Of a stretch of DNA of 64,000 bases, positions 42,079 to 49,613 are shown piece by piece. How positions within the stretch are numbered: position 1 is the stretch's first letter; each line of letters begins with the position of its first letter. The notes beneath the pieces are model-generated. The model saw only the letters and a list, made by a program, of their open reading frames with translations. It was not told where the DNA came from and did not search any database. The DNA is from Aeromonas encheleia (GTDB lineage Bacteria > Pseudomonadota > Gammaproteobacteria > Enterobacterales > Aeromonadaceae), in assembly GCF_900637545.1 (NCBI RefSeq), contig NZ_LR134376.1:3367001-3431000 (forward strand). The letters run 5' to 3'. The translations under genes and the position numbers were made by a program.

Positions 42079-43389
42079 TTATGCCAGCAGCGAGATGAGC
42101 AGGGTGGCCAGGATCAACATCACGGCCCCCCCGAGACGGGAAGAGATCTGGGCAAACGGCATCAGCTTCATGCGCTGGGCCGCCGACAGCACGGCCACGT
42201 CGCCGGTGCCTCCCATGTTGGCCATGCACAGGCCGCCGGTGATGGCCGCCTCTATGGGATAGAAGCCAATCATCCGCCCCACGATGGCCGCCCCCAGGGC
42301 CCCGCCGACGACGGTGACCAGCACCATGATGAAGTAGTTGACCGAGAAGGCACCGATAAGCTCGGGGATGCTGGTGTAGGCGACGCCTATGCCCACCAGC
42401 AGGGAGGGGGTGAGGTTGCTCACCACGAATTGGTACCAGTCGGCAGCCGCCTGCTCGTAGCGGCGCGGCAGCACGCCGCTCACCTTGATGATGGCCACCG
42501 CCAGTATCATCAGGGCGAAGGGGTGCATGGGGATGAAGTTGCCGAGCAGGGAGCCCAGCACGAACATGCTGGAGCTGATGAAGAGCCCGAGGCCGAGGCT
42601 CTCCAGGGTCGGAGCCTGGACCTTCTCGTCGGCCACGCTCTCGCCGCTCTCCTTGATCATCAGCTTGCCGTTGCCGGTCAGGGAGGGGTAACGACGGCCG
42701 AGGCGGGCCAGCATGGTGCCCACCAGGATGGCCAGGGTGTTGGCGATCACCACCGCCGGCACCATGCGTGACAGCAGATCGGCGCTGGACATCTGCAGCG
42801 GGCCAGAGAGGATCTCCACCAGCGGCACGGCGCCGGCACCCATGCCGCCACCCATGATGGGCAGGCCGATGAGCAACACCGCGTTCTTGAAGCCGTAGCC
42901 CAGCAGGGAGCCAACCAGGCCGACGCTGAGCAGCGCCAGGGCCACGCCCCCCAGGATCACCGGCAGGTAACGCATGGCGGCGTTTTTCAGCAGGGCGCCG
43001 CTCATGCCGAACACAGATCCGGTCACCAGGCTGGCGATGAAGAAGTTGAGGAAGCCCCCCTCCTTCATGAAGCCGATGATCACCTGACCCGCCTCGATTG
43101 GCAGGACCCGGTACTCAAACAGCGCGGCGCCGCCGAAGATGGCGAGTATGGTGCCGCCCCCCAGGTATTCGCGGATGGGGGTGATGCGCTCGCCGAGCTC
43201 GGTCAGCAGGGTGCCGAGCACGAACATCAGCGCCAGGGCGCCGACCATGCCGAGCGGCAGGGAGCCGTTCCAGCCGGAGAAGAGGACGCAGGTGGCCAGC
43301 CCGAGGAAGATCATCATGGGCATGCCGGCGATCTGCTGGTCGCTCCAGGCGACCTTGGCTTGTGCTTGGGGGGTAGAGAGGTTTTTCAT
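42079..43389 (-). CDS. 2-hydroxycarboxylate transporter (CitS/MaeN family)
   Basis: 436 residues, about eleven membrane segments. The two family signature loops are visible: MGGGMGAGAVPL and GLCMANMGGTGDVAVLSAA (the GGxG re-entrant motifs). Members carry malate, citrate or lactate with Na+ or H+ or by exchange. The linked malic enzyme points to malate. GGAG stands before the ATG. The promoter region is shared with the divergent SlyA-like operon and contains a CRP-like site. Confidence 0.93.
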   Translation of the reverse strand: MKNLSTPQAQAKVAWSDQQIAGMPMMIFLGLATCVLFSGWNGSLPLGMVGALALMFVLGTLLTELGERITPIREYLGGGTILAIFGGAALFEYRVLPIEAGQVIIGFMKEGGFLNFFIASLVTGSVFGMSGALLKNAAMRYLPVILGGVALALLSVGLVGSLLGYGFKNAVLLIGLPIMGGGMGAGAVPLVEILSGPLQMSSADLLSRMVPAVVIANTLAILVGTMLARLGRRYPSLTGNGKLMIKESGESVADEKVQAPTLESLGLGLFISSSMFVLGSLLGNFIPMHPFALMILAVAIIKVSGVLPRRYEQAAADWYQFVVSNLTPSLLVGIGVAYTSIPELIGAFSVNYFIMVLVTVVGGALGAAIVGRMIGFYPIEAAITGGLCMANMGGTGDVAVLSAAQRMKLMPFAQISSRLGGAVMLILATLLISLLA

Positions 43390-43447
43390 TGTTATGCTCC
43401 AGCGTGTGGTGTGGCGCTACTCTAGTGATCCCCCCCGGCGCTGTCGG

Positions 43448-43459
43448 TTAGCAGGCTTG
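43448..43459. promoter_or_regulatory. Degenerate SlyA-like box near malate operon
   Basis: TTAGCAGGCTTG differs at two positions from the box TTAGCAGGCTAA seen at the slyA promoter. It lies about 60 bases before the transporter ATG, so a SlyA effect on the malate operon is possible. Weak evidence. Confidence 0.3.
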
Positions 43460-43573
43460 CAAAGCCATATAAAAACATTGAAACCTTAAGCACCATTCAG
43501 CACCGGACGCCGGCCCCGCCAAATGCCCTCGCCACCGCCTCTTTTTTTGTGCCTCTCGCCGCCGCAACCTTAA

Positions 43574-43589
43574 TGTGAGCTGAATCACG
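43574..43589. promoter_or_regulatory. CRP-like site in divergent region
   Basis: TGTGA-GCTGAA-TCACG matches the CRP consensus TGTGA-N6-TCACA in nine of ten positions. It is nearer the SlyA-like gene but could serve the malate operon, for which catabolite control is expected. Confidence 0.6.
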
Positions 43590-43594
43590 CTTTA

Positions 43595-43633
43595 CTTAGC
43601 CTGCTAAATAAATATAATGCTTAGCAGGCTAAG
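43595..43633. promoter_or_regulatory. Two SlyA boxes flanking the -10 of the slyA-like gene
   Basis: CTTAGCCTGCTAA and TTAGCAGGCTAAG form a 13-base inverted pair, and each arm is itself a palindrome TTAGC-N2-GCTAA, the SlyA consensus. TATAAT lies between them at 43613-43618. A regulator dimer on either box would cover the promoter; two dimers could enclose it. This strongly predicts autorepression. Confidence 0.8.
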
Positions 43634-43650
43634 TATATGAGGTGTCTGCC

Positions 43651-44124
43651 ATGAAAAAGGATCTGGAGATGTTGCGCGAGTTGTCCCTCGCCGAGCAACT
43701 GGGGCGGCTGCACCGCTTGTGGCGCACCGTGGCCGACATCGAGCTGGCCCCACTTGGGCTCACCCATCCGCGCTGGACAGCGCTGTGGAAGCTGAGCCGC
43801 CTCGGCGGCCACCTCAGCCAGAAGACCCTGGCCGAGGCGCTGGAGATAGAGCTGCCCTCCCTGATGCGCACCCTGGGTCAGCTGGAAGAGCAGGCCCTGA
43901 TCGAGCGCCACTGCTGCAGCCAGGACAAGCGCGCCCGCATCGTCACCCTGACCCCGGCGGGCAAGGCGCTGCTCGATCAGATCGAGGATCGCATCATGGG
44001 GATACGCCATGAGCTGCTCAGCGGCATCAGCCAGCAGGAGCTGGCGCAGTTTGAAGAGATAGTGCACCGCATTTCCGCCAATGCCCTCGGTAAGATTGGC
44101 GCCCCGCAGGAAGAGAGAGAATAA
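43651..44124 (+). CDS. SlyA-like MarR family regulator
   Basis: 157 residues from ATG 43651 with GAGG nine bases upstream. The MarR winged helix is clear: HPRWTALWKLSRLGGHLSQKTLAEALEIELPSLMRTLGQLEEQALIERHCCSQDKRARIVTLTPAGKALL, with the SlyA-type recognition helix. Its promoter has two exact SlyA-type boxes. It heads an efflux operon (HlyD-type adaptor, DUF2955 permease), the same partners that lie divergent from slyA in E. coli. Ligand unknown, perhaps aromatic acids. Confidence 0.9.
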   Translation: MKKDLEMLRELSLAEQLGRLHRLWRTVADIELAPLGLTHPRWTALWKLSRLGGHLSQKTLAEALEIELPSLMRTLGQLEEQALIERHCCSQDKRARIVTLTPAGKALLDQIEDRIMGIRHELLSGISQQELAQFEEIVHRISANALGKIGAPQEERE

Positions 44125-44125
44125 G

Positions 44126-45181
44126 ATGACCCCGGATCAACAATTCAAACGCTGGATCAAGTGGTCCATCCTGTGCTTCATCCTGGTGTTCGGCTACTTC
44201 CTGCTGGCTGACATCAAGATGCCGCTCACCCCGCAGGCCATGGCCACCCGGGTCGTCACCAGGATGGCGCCCCAGGTCAGCGGCAAGGTGGTCGAAGTCG
44301 CGGTGGCGAACAACCAGCACGTCAAACAGGGAGATCTGCTGTTCGTGCTGGATCCCGCACCGTTCGAACTCGCGGTCGAGCAGGCCCGGCTCGCCCTGGC
44401 TCAGGCCGAGCAACAGAATCGCCAGCTGGATGCGACCCTGAACGCCACCGCCGCCGACTACAGCTCGCTACAGACCCAGACCGCCCAGAAACAGCGGGAG
44501 GCCGAGCGCATCGATGCCCTCTATCGTCGCCACATGGTGTCCGAGCAGCAGAAAGATGACGCGGACAGCGCCGCCCGCACCGCCCGGGCCAACCTGCTGG
44601 CCAGCCAGGCCCGCATGGAGCAGGCCAGGGTCAATCGTGGCCTGGCCGGTGACGACAACCTGCTGCTGCGCCAGGCGCGCAACCGCCTCGCCCAGGCCGA
44701 GCTCAACCTCACCTACAGCCAGGTCCATGCGAGCCAGGATGGCATCATCACCAACCTGCAGCTCAAGCCGGGCAGCGTGGCCAGCGCGGGGGCTCCCCTG
44801 CTGGCCCTGGTCTCGGAGCAGGTGGACGTGATCGCCGATTTTCGCGAGAAGAGCCTGCGCCATGTCAGCCCCGGCAGCCAGGCCCTGATCGCCTTCGACG
44901 GCGAGCCCGGTCGCCTCTATGCCGCCCGGGTCTCCAGCCTGGATGCCGGGGTCAGCGCCGGCCAGTTCGATGCCAACGGCCTCTTGGCCAACCCCATCGA
45001 ATCGGATCGCTGGGTGCGGGATGCCCAGCGCCTGCGCCTGCATCTGGCCCTCGAGCAGCTGCCCGCCCATCTGCCGGCCGGGGCTCGCGCCACCGTCCAG
45101 CTGCTGCCGGACAACGCCCTCACCGCCCTGCTGGCACGCGGCCAGATCCGCCTGCTCAGCCTGCTGCACTACATCTACTGA
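44126..45181 (+). CDS. HlyD/EmrA-type membrane fusion protein
   Basis: 351 residues, one base after the regulator stop. One N-terminal membrane anchor (WSILCFILVFGYFLLADI), a biotinyl-lipoyl-like hairpin domain (APQVSGKVVEVAVANNQHVKQGDLLFVLD), a long coiled coil, and the second half motif (LTYSQVHASQDGIITNLQLKPGS). It bridges the inner-membrane permease to an outer-membrane channel. Similar to YdhJ/AaeA. Part of the SlyA-controlled efflux operon. Confidence 0.92.
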   Translation: MTPDQQFKRWIKWSILCFILVFGYFLLADIKMPLTPQAMATRVVTRMAPQVSGKVVEVAVANNQHVKQGDLLFVLDPAPFELAVEQARLALAQAEQQNRQLDATLNATAADYSSLQTQTAQKQREAERIDALYRRHMVSEQQKDDADSAARTARANLLASQARMEQARVNRGLAGDDNLLLRQARNRLAQAELNLTYSQVHASQDGIITNLQLKPGSVASAGAPLLALVSEQVDVIADFREKSLRHVSPGSQALIAFDGEPGRLYAARVSSLDAGVSAGQFDANGLLANPIESDRWVRDAQRLRLHLALEQLPAHLPAGARATVQLLPDNALTALLARGQIRLLSLLHYIY

Positions 45182-45182
45182 G

Positions 45183-46220
45183 ATGACGGCCATGAACCTG
45201 TGGCACAGGCCCCTCACCGCCAACGAGCTGCGCCAGTGCCTGCGCATCGCCTTTGGCTGCACCCTGGGTTTCGTGCTCTGCAAGATCTTCGGCTGGAGCA
45301 ACGGGGTCTTCTTCACCGTCACCCCGGTGCTGCTGCTGGGGATGATACCGGTGATGAACGGTCACGCCGCCCGCCAGCTTATCGCGTCCGCCGCCATGTG
45401 CGGGCTGGAGGTCGGCCTGCTCGGCGGCCTGTTCGGCGGCCATCCCGGCCTGATGACCCCCATCGTCTTCCTGCTGTTCCTCTACCGTTTCGCCGCCATG
45501 TCCCGCGGCAGCCTGTTCCTGTTTGGCGCCAACGGCGTGCTGAGCCTCAGCATCATGCTGCACTTTGCCAGCTACCCCCAGACCGATCTGAACGATCTGA
45601 TCTTCAGCAACCTGTGGGCCAGCGTCCTGTCGGTGCTCATCGCCTACCTGATGACGGCCCTGATCCCGGATGTGGAGGAGCGGCCCAAACCCGCCGCCTC
45701 TCCCAAGGCCCCGCACCGGATGCGGCACGAGGCGCTGCTCGGTGCCAGCATCGCCACCCTGTCATTTCTGGTATTCCAGCTGTTCGATCTGCGCGACTCC
45801 ATGTCCGCCCAGGCGACCACCCTGCTGGTCCTGTTCCCCATGCACTGGGACGGTGCCCTCAGCTATGCCCGCAAGCGCGCCATGGGCACCCTGCTCGGGG
45901 TGAGTTTCGGCATCCTCGGTCAGCTGGTGCTGTACGACTGGTCCGGTTTGCTGCTGCTGGTCGCCCCCCTGCTCTGGCTCGGCGCCATGCTGTTCAGCCA
46001 TGCCCATGTGAAGGAGGCCAGCGGCTCCGGGGTCGGCTTCGGCGCCCTCACCACCCTCGGCATCCTGTTTGGCCAGTACCTGACCCCGGGCAACGATCTG
46101 GTGTTCAGCGCCCTGTACCGGGTGAGCAGCATCCTGTTTGCCATCGTCGTCACCCTGCTGGCCTGCTACCTCATTCACCGCCTGCTCAACCGCTTCGAGG
46201 CGACCCGCTTCGGCTATTGA
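45183..46220 (+). CDS. DUF2955/FUSC-like inner-membrane efflux permease
   Basis: 345 residues; ATG 45183 follows the adaptor stop by one base, and ATG 45192 is a possible alternative. About ten membrane segments in two halves with a short basic loop between (EERPKPAASPKAPHRMRHEALLG). The start RQCLRIAFGCTLGFVLCKIFGW is typical of DUF2955 proteins, relatives of AaeB/FUSC pumps but lacking the long cytoplasmic domain. It works with the adaptor, probably exporting aromatic acids or drugs. Confidence 0.85.
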   Translation: MTAMNLWHRPLTANELRQCLRIAFGCTLGFVLCKIFGWSNGVFFTVTPVLLLGMIPVMNGHAARQLIASAAMCGLEVGLLGGLFGGHPGLMTPIVFLLFLYRFAAMSRGSLFLFGANGVLSLSIMLHFASYPQTDLNDLIFSNLWASVLSVLIAYLMTALIPDVEERPKPAASPKAPHRMRHEALLGASIATLSFLVFQLFDLRDSMSAQATTLLVLFPMHWDGALSYARKRAMGTLLGVSFGILGQLVLYDWSGLLLLVAPLLWLGAMLFSHAHVKEASGSGVGFGALTTLGILFGQYLTPGNDLVFSALYRVSSILFAIVVTLLACYLIHRLLNRFEATRFGY

Positions 46221-46253
46221 CCCCTTTTCTGCAGCCAAAGGATGGCTCCCTTT

Positions 46254-46284
46254 CGCCCCGCTATGCCTACCGGGGCGTTTTTTT
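46254..46284 (+). terminator. Terminator of the SlyA efflux operon
   Basis: Seven-base stem CGCCCCG/CGGGGCG with a ten-base loop and seven T. Confidence 0.9.
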
Positions 46285-46766
46285 GCGTCCTGTGCGCTGG
46301 CCGGGCATAGCGGCAACGGCTTGTGATATAGCCCGAGGAAGAGAGACTGCACTCCGTCTGCGAGGTGCCGGACGGGATGTCGAGGCCAAATGTGGACTCC
46401 ATTGAATGGTATTTCTGCGGCACCGGCGATATATGACGAACCTGGCCCGAACCGTGCTACTGTGGCGCCTCACTCACCGGCCGATTGCGCTCTGCACCTG
46501 ATGACAGGCTTGTCATGCAAAAGAGTCGCCAGCCAGGGCAGCCCTTGCCCACCTCTCACCCTCAACCCGACGTCGCCGGACCCGCTGTATTGACCCGATG
46601 CCATAAGGCGCATCCCTCCCTGCCGCAGCCTGTTCTCACTGTTGTTATCTGCTATCCACTCTTTTTTACTGCGACAGCGGCCATCCCGACGGGAACCAGC
46701 TTCAAGCCATCCGCCTGAGGCACTTTCTGTTTGGCGCAGCCCTGCCGCCAACACAGGACACCTGCC
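46285..46766. other. 482-base gene-poor spacer
   Basis: I see no convincing gene. The longest open frame (from 46390, 67 codons) is rich in Pro, Ser and Cys and has no ribosome site. A TATCTG-like -10 near 46642 may serve the glycosyltransferase gene. The stretch has lower coding character than its neighbours and could hold an untranslated leader or a small RNA. Confidence 0.45.
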
Positions 46767-47639
46767 ATGATTGCCTACCTCATTCTGGTTCATCGCTATC
46801 CCGGCCAGTTCAAGCGCCTGTTCAAGGCGATTTACCACGACAGCAACCACTACCTGATCCACGTGGACAAGCGCTCGGGTCCCGAGTTGCAACAGGAGAT
46901 CGCCGACTTCCTTGCCGATTACCCCAACGCCGCCATGCTACCCAGCAAGAATGCACTCTGGGGCGGCTACAGCCTGGTGGATGCGGAGCTGCGCGGCATA
47001 GCGGCGCTGCTGGAGCAGAACAAGGAGTGGGAGTTCTTCATCAATCTGAGCGCCCAGGACTTCCCGCTGCGCTCCCAGCACGACATTCACGACTTCCTGC
47101 GCGATCACAAGGGCAAGGATTTTCTCAAGGTCGCGGATCAGCGCCAGCACCGACCGGACACCCTGCACCGCATCGATCACTATGTGACCGAGACCGCCCG
47201 GGAATTGGTGTGCGAGCCGGTGAAGACTCGCCCCTACCTGGAGGGGGTGACCCCCTACATTGGCAATCAGTGGATGATCCTGAGCCGGGCCTTCTGCGAG
47301 TTCGTCAGCCACAGCCCCGAGGTCGATCGCTTCAAGGCCTTCTACCGCCACACCCTGATCGCCGACGAGGGCTTCTTCCAGACGGTGATCATGAACACCA
47401 GCTATCAGGGCCAGATAGTCAACGATGACAAGCGAGCCATCGACTGGATCCCCATGGGCGACATCAAGCTGCGCCCGCGCGACTACACGGTGCATGACGC
47501 CGATGCCCTGCAGCAAAGCGATCACCTGTTCGCCCGCAAGTTTGATGAGACCATCGACAGCGACATCCTGGATATTCTGGAGCGCGCCATGATGTGTCCC
47601 CTCGCCACACCGGATATCCGCCAGCCAGTGCCGGCCTGA
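46767..47639 (+). CDS. GT14-type (core-2/I-branching-like) glycosyltransferase
   Basis: 290 residues from ATG 46767 with AGGA upstream. It starts at the fold (MIAYLILVHRYPGQFKRLFKAIYHDSNHYLIHVDKRS), followed by the diagnostic LPSKNALWGGYSLVDAELRGI, FFINLSAQDFPLRS and GNQWMILSRAF, then DEGFFQTVIMNT. These are the beta-1,6-N-acetylglucosaminyltransferase (Branch) family motifs. No signal or membrane segment. In bacteria such enzymes modify capsules or other glycans. No surface-polysaccharide cluster is next to it, so the acceptor is unknown. Confidence 0.88.
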   Translation: MIAYLILVHRYPGQFKRLFKAIYHDSNHYLIHVDKRSGPELQQEIADFLADYPNAAMLPSKNALWGGYSLVDAELRGIAALLEQNKEWEFFINLSAQDFPLRSQHDIHDFLRDHKGKDFLKVADQRQHRPDTLHRIDHYVTETARELVCEPVKTRPYLEGVTPYIGNQWMILSRAFCEFVSHSPEVDRFKAFYRHTLIADEGFFQTVIMNTSYQGQIVNDDKRAIDWIPMGDIKLRPRDYTVHDADALQQSDHLFARKFDETIDSDILDILERAMMCPLATPDIRQPVPA

Positions 47640-47743
47640 CTATCCATCCGGACACATACCGACGCGGTCAGCACTCTTCGAGATTGCGACGCTGGCTCAA
47701 GCTGTTAGGCTCAAGTCCATATGACACCAAGGGGAGCTACAAC

Positions 47744-48103
47744 ATGAAACAGATCAACCTATTCCTGCTGAGCCTGGGTGCCCTGACCCTGCTCGGCGGC
47801 TGCGAGCGCGGTGCCGGCGGCCTGGGGGTGACTGGCGGCGATCCGGTCAGCTATCTGTGTGAACAGAACCAGAAGGTGCAGGTGCGCTACTTCTCGCTCT
47901 CGGACGAGAGCCTGAATTTCATCAAGCTGTCCCTGCCCAACGGCAAGGACTACACCCTGCCCCAGGCGGTCTCCGCCTCCGGTGCCCGCTATACAGATGA
48001 TCATGAGGTGGTCTGGTGGAACAAGGGGAAGGAGGGCTTCGTGGAGATGCGCGACAAGGATGGCGAGTGGCAGAGCCTCTACAACGACTGTAAACAACAA
48101 TAA
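47744..48103 (+). CDS. mliC: MliC family lysozyme inhibitor lipoprotein
   Basis: 119 residues with a lipoprotein signal ending LLGGC and AAGGGGAGC before the ATG. The MliC core shows VSYLCEQNQKVQVRYFS, a loop with SGARYTDDHEVVWWNKGKEGFVEM, the site that enters the lysozyme active cleft, and a late Cys for the disulfide. It protects the wall against c-type lysozyme. Single-gene unit with its own terminator. Confidence 0.9.
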   Translation: MKQINLFLLSLGALTLLGGCERGAGGLGVTGGDPVSYLCEQNQKVQVRYFSLSDESLNFIKLSLPNGKDYTLPQAVSASGARYTDDHEVVWWNKGKEGFVEMRDKDGEWQSLYNDCKQQ

Positions 48104-48106
48104 AGT

Positions 48107-48127
48107 GACCCCGGCCTGGCCGGGGTC
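48107..48127 (+). terminator. Terminator after mliC
   Basis: Nine-base perfect stem GACCCCGGC/GCCGGGGTC with a CTG loop, then TGTTTTAT. Confidence 0.85.
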
Positions 48128-48145
48128 TGTTTTATCACCCAGAGA

Positions 48146-48541
48146 TCAGTTGATCTCGATTTCGAAGCGGTTGATCACCTGTACCGGGTGAGCATCCGGA
48201 TTGCCCTCTGCCGGGCTGTAGCGGATCCGGGACAGGGTCGCCAGCGCACTCTGCTCCAGTTCACCGGGTGGCTCTGCCGCCACCACTTCCGGCTTGGTCG
48301 GCATGCCATTGGAGTCGATCAGATAGCGCACCTCCACATAGCCCTTGACCGGCTTGGCAGGCCGCCGTACCGGTTCATCATCACCGAAGAATGAACGCTG
48401 GTTCTCCTGGATCCAGTAATGGGACAACTGCTCGAGCGGGATCACTATAGGTGCGCGATCGAGTGCCGCCTCAGGTCGGGATGAGCACCCCTGCGACAAC
48501 GCCAACACCAGTCCTGACCAGACTGCGACTTTCCATTTCAT
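48146..48541 (-). CDS. Small lipoprotein-like protein with TonB C-terminal domain
   Basis: 131 residues from ATG 48541 with AAGGAG upstream. A signal peptide ends near LALSQGCSS, a weak lipobox. The rest is a TonB C-terminal fold: KGYVEVRYLIDSNGMPTKPEVVAAEPPGELEQSALATLSRIRYSPAEGNPDA. No proline-rich arm and no full inner-membrane anchor, so it is unlikely to be a working TonB. Function unknown. Confidence 0.8.
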   Translation of the reverse strand: MKWKVAVWSGLVLALSQGCSSRPEAALDRAPIVIPLEQLSHYWIQENQRSFFGDDEPVRRPAKPVKGYVEVRYLIDSNGMPTKPEVVAAEPPGELEQSALATLSRIRYSPAEGNPDAHPVQVINRFEIEIN

Positions 48542-48708
48542 GCAAGACTCCTTGTTCTCTCTGCTGGGCTCAGAGGCCGTCATGAACCACCCCTGTCGGT
48601 CAGTCGCCCATCCTAACGAAAAAGTATCCGTTTGAACACCTACAACCAGACCAATCCCGAGTGGTTGACTCCGTTATCACCCAGCTTGCTCATCCGTGAG
48701 CCGTGGTG

Positions 48709-48879
48709 TCAGGCACGCTTGTCGCTGACCACCAGCCAGAGTGCGTGCACCATGCCGGGCAGGCCGCCGAGCAGGGTCAACACTATGTTGAGAAAGAAAT
48801 GCAGGCTGAAACCCACCTGGATAAAGGCACAGACCGGGGGCAGGAAGATGGCCAGCAGGATCTTGAGCAGATTGTTCAT
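48709..48879 (-). CDS. yqaE: YqaE/Pmp3 family small membrane protein
   Basis: 56 residues from ATG 48879, chosen for GAGGA upstream over an ATG fifteen bases earlier. Two membrane segments: LLKILLAIFLPPVCAFIQVG with the diagnostic FLPP motif, and FLNIVLTLLGGLPGMVHALWLV. Relatives in yeast and plants affect membrane potential and salt stress; the bacterial role is not known. Confidence 0.9.
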   Translation of the reverse strand: MNNLLKILLAIFLPPVCAFIQVGFSLHFFLNIVLTLLGGLPGMVHALWLVVSDKRA

Positions 48880-49002
48880 CTCATGGTTCCTCATGAAAGA
48901 TGTCGCGTGATTCGGATGGGCTAACCATAAACAGCCTTGCCTGCAACTGCAAACCCGACGGGGATCCTTTCCCTCGTTTCTTCCCTGGCGTTGAGCCAGG
49001 GT

Positions 49003-49524
49003 TCAGCTGGCTGCGGTCAGCGTCACGCAGGGGATCCGTTCTTCCATACTCTCCCGCCAGGCGTTGAGATCGTGGATCTGCTGGTTGCTGCTGCCACGCC
49101 AGAGCAGGCCGGGATCCGCCAACTCCCGCACGAACTTGCCGTCGACCAGCACATCCAGCAGGGCCACCAGCTCACGCTGGGCTGCCGACAGCTCGCCGAG
49201 CAGATAGCCGGTCCAGCACCAGATGTCCTTGCCCGGGCACTCGGCCCGCACCCGCCTTACCAGCGCCAGTACCTGCGGTACGTTGGCCGGATGCAGCGGA
49301 TCGCCGCCGGAGAGCGACAGGCCACGGCGCTTGATGCGGCTGTCGTTGAGATCATTGATGATGCGATCGCTCATGGCCTGGTCGAACGGCTTGCCCCCAT
49401 CGAGCCGCCAGGTGGCCTGGTTGTAGCAACCGGGGCACTGGTGCTCGCAGCCCGCCACGAACAGGGTGGCGCGGGTGCCGGGGCCGTTGATCACATCGAC
49501 CGGGTAGTACTGGTGGTAATGCAT
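49003..49524 (-). CDS. nrdG: Anaerobic ribonucleotide reductase activating enzyme
   Basis: 173 residues. The radical-SAM cluster motif is VAGCEHQCPGCYN (CxxxCxxC), followed by LSLSGGDPLHPANV. It makes the glycyl radical in NrdD using S-adenosylmethionine. It lies downstream of nrdD, separated by a terminator-like hairpin. GAGAGG precedes the ATG. Family length is about 155, so this one is slightly long at the C terminus. Confidence 0.95.
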   Translation of the reverse strand: MHYHQYYPVDVINGPGTRATLFVAGCEHQCPGCYNQATWRLDGGKPFDQAMSDRIINDLNDSRIKRRGLSLSGGDPLHPANVPQVLALVRRVRAECPGKDIWCWTGYLLGELSAAQRELVALLDVLVDGKFVRELADPGLLWRGSSNQQIHDLNAWRESMEERIPCVTLTAAS

Positions 49525-49567
49525 CCTCTCTCCTCGGCCCCTGCACGGGCGCCAGATCCGCCAATAA

Positions 49568-49592
49568 AAATGGCTCCCTCATCAGGAGCCAT
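49568..49592 (-). terminator. Hairpin between nrdD and nrdG
   Basis: Eight-base stem ATGGCTCC/GGAGCCAT with a seven-base loop; on the minus strand it is followed by TTTTATT. It should lower nrdG transcript relative to nrdD, in line with the catalytic need for less activase. Confidence 0.75.
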
Positions 49593-49613
49593 CTCGTCGC
49601 TCAGCCGTTCGTC

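Noticed and set aside
46390-46593. 67-codon frame in the spacer before the glycosyltransferase
   Set aside because: No ribosome site, composition unlike a protein of this genome, and no recognisable motif.
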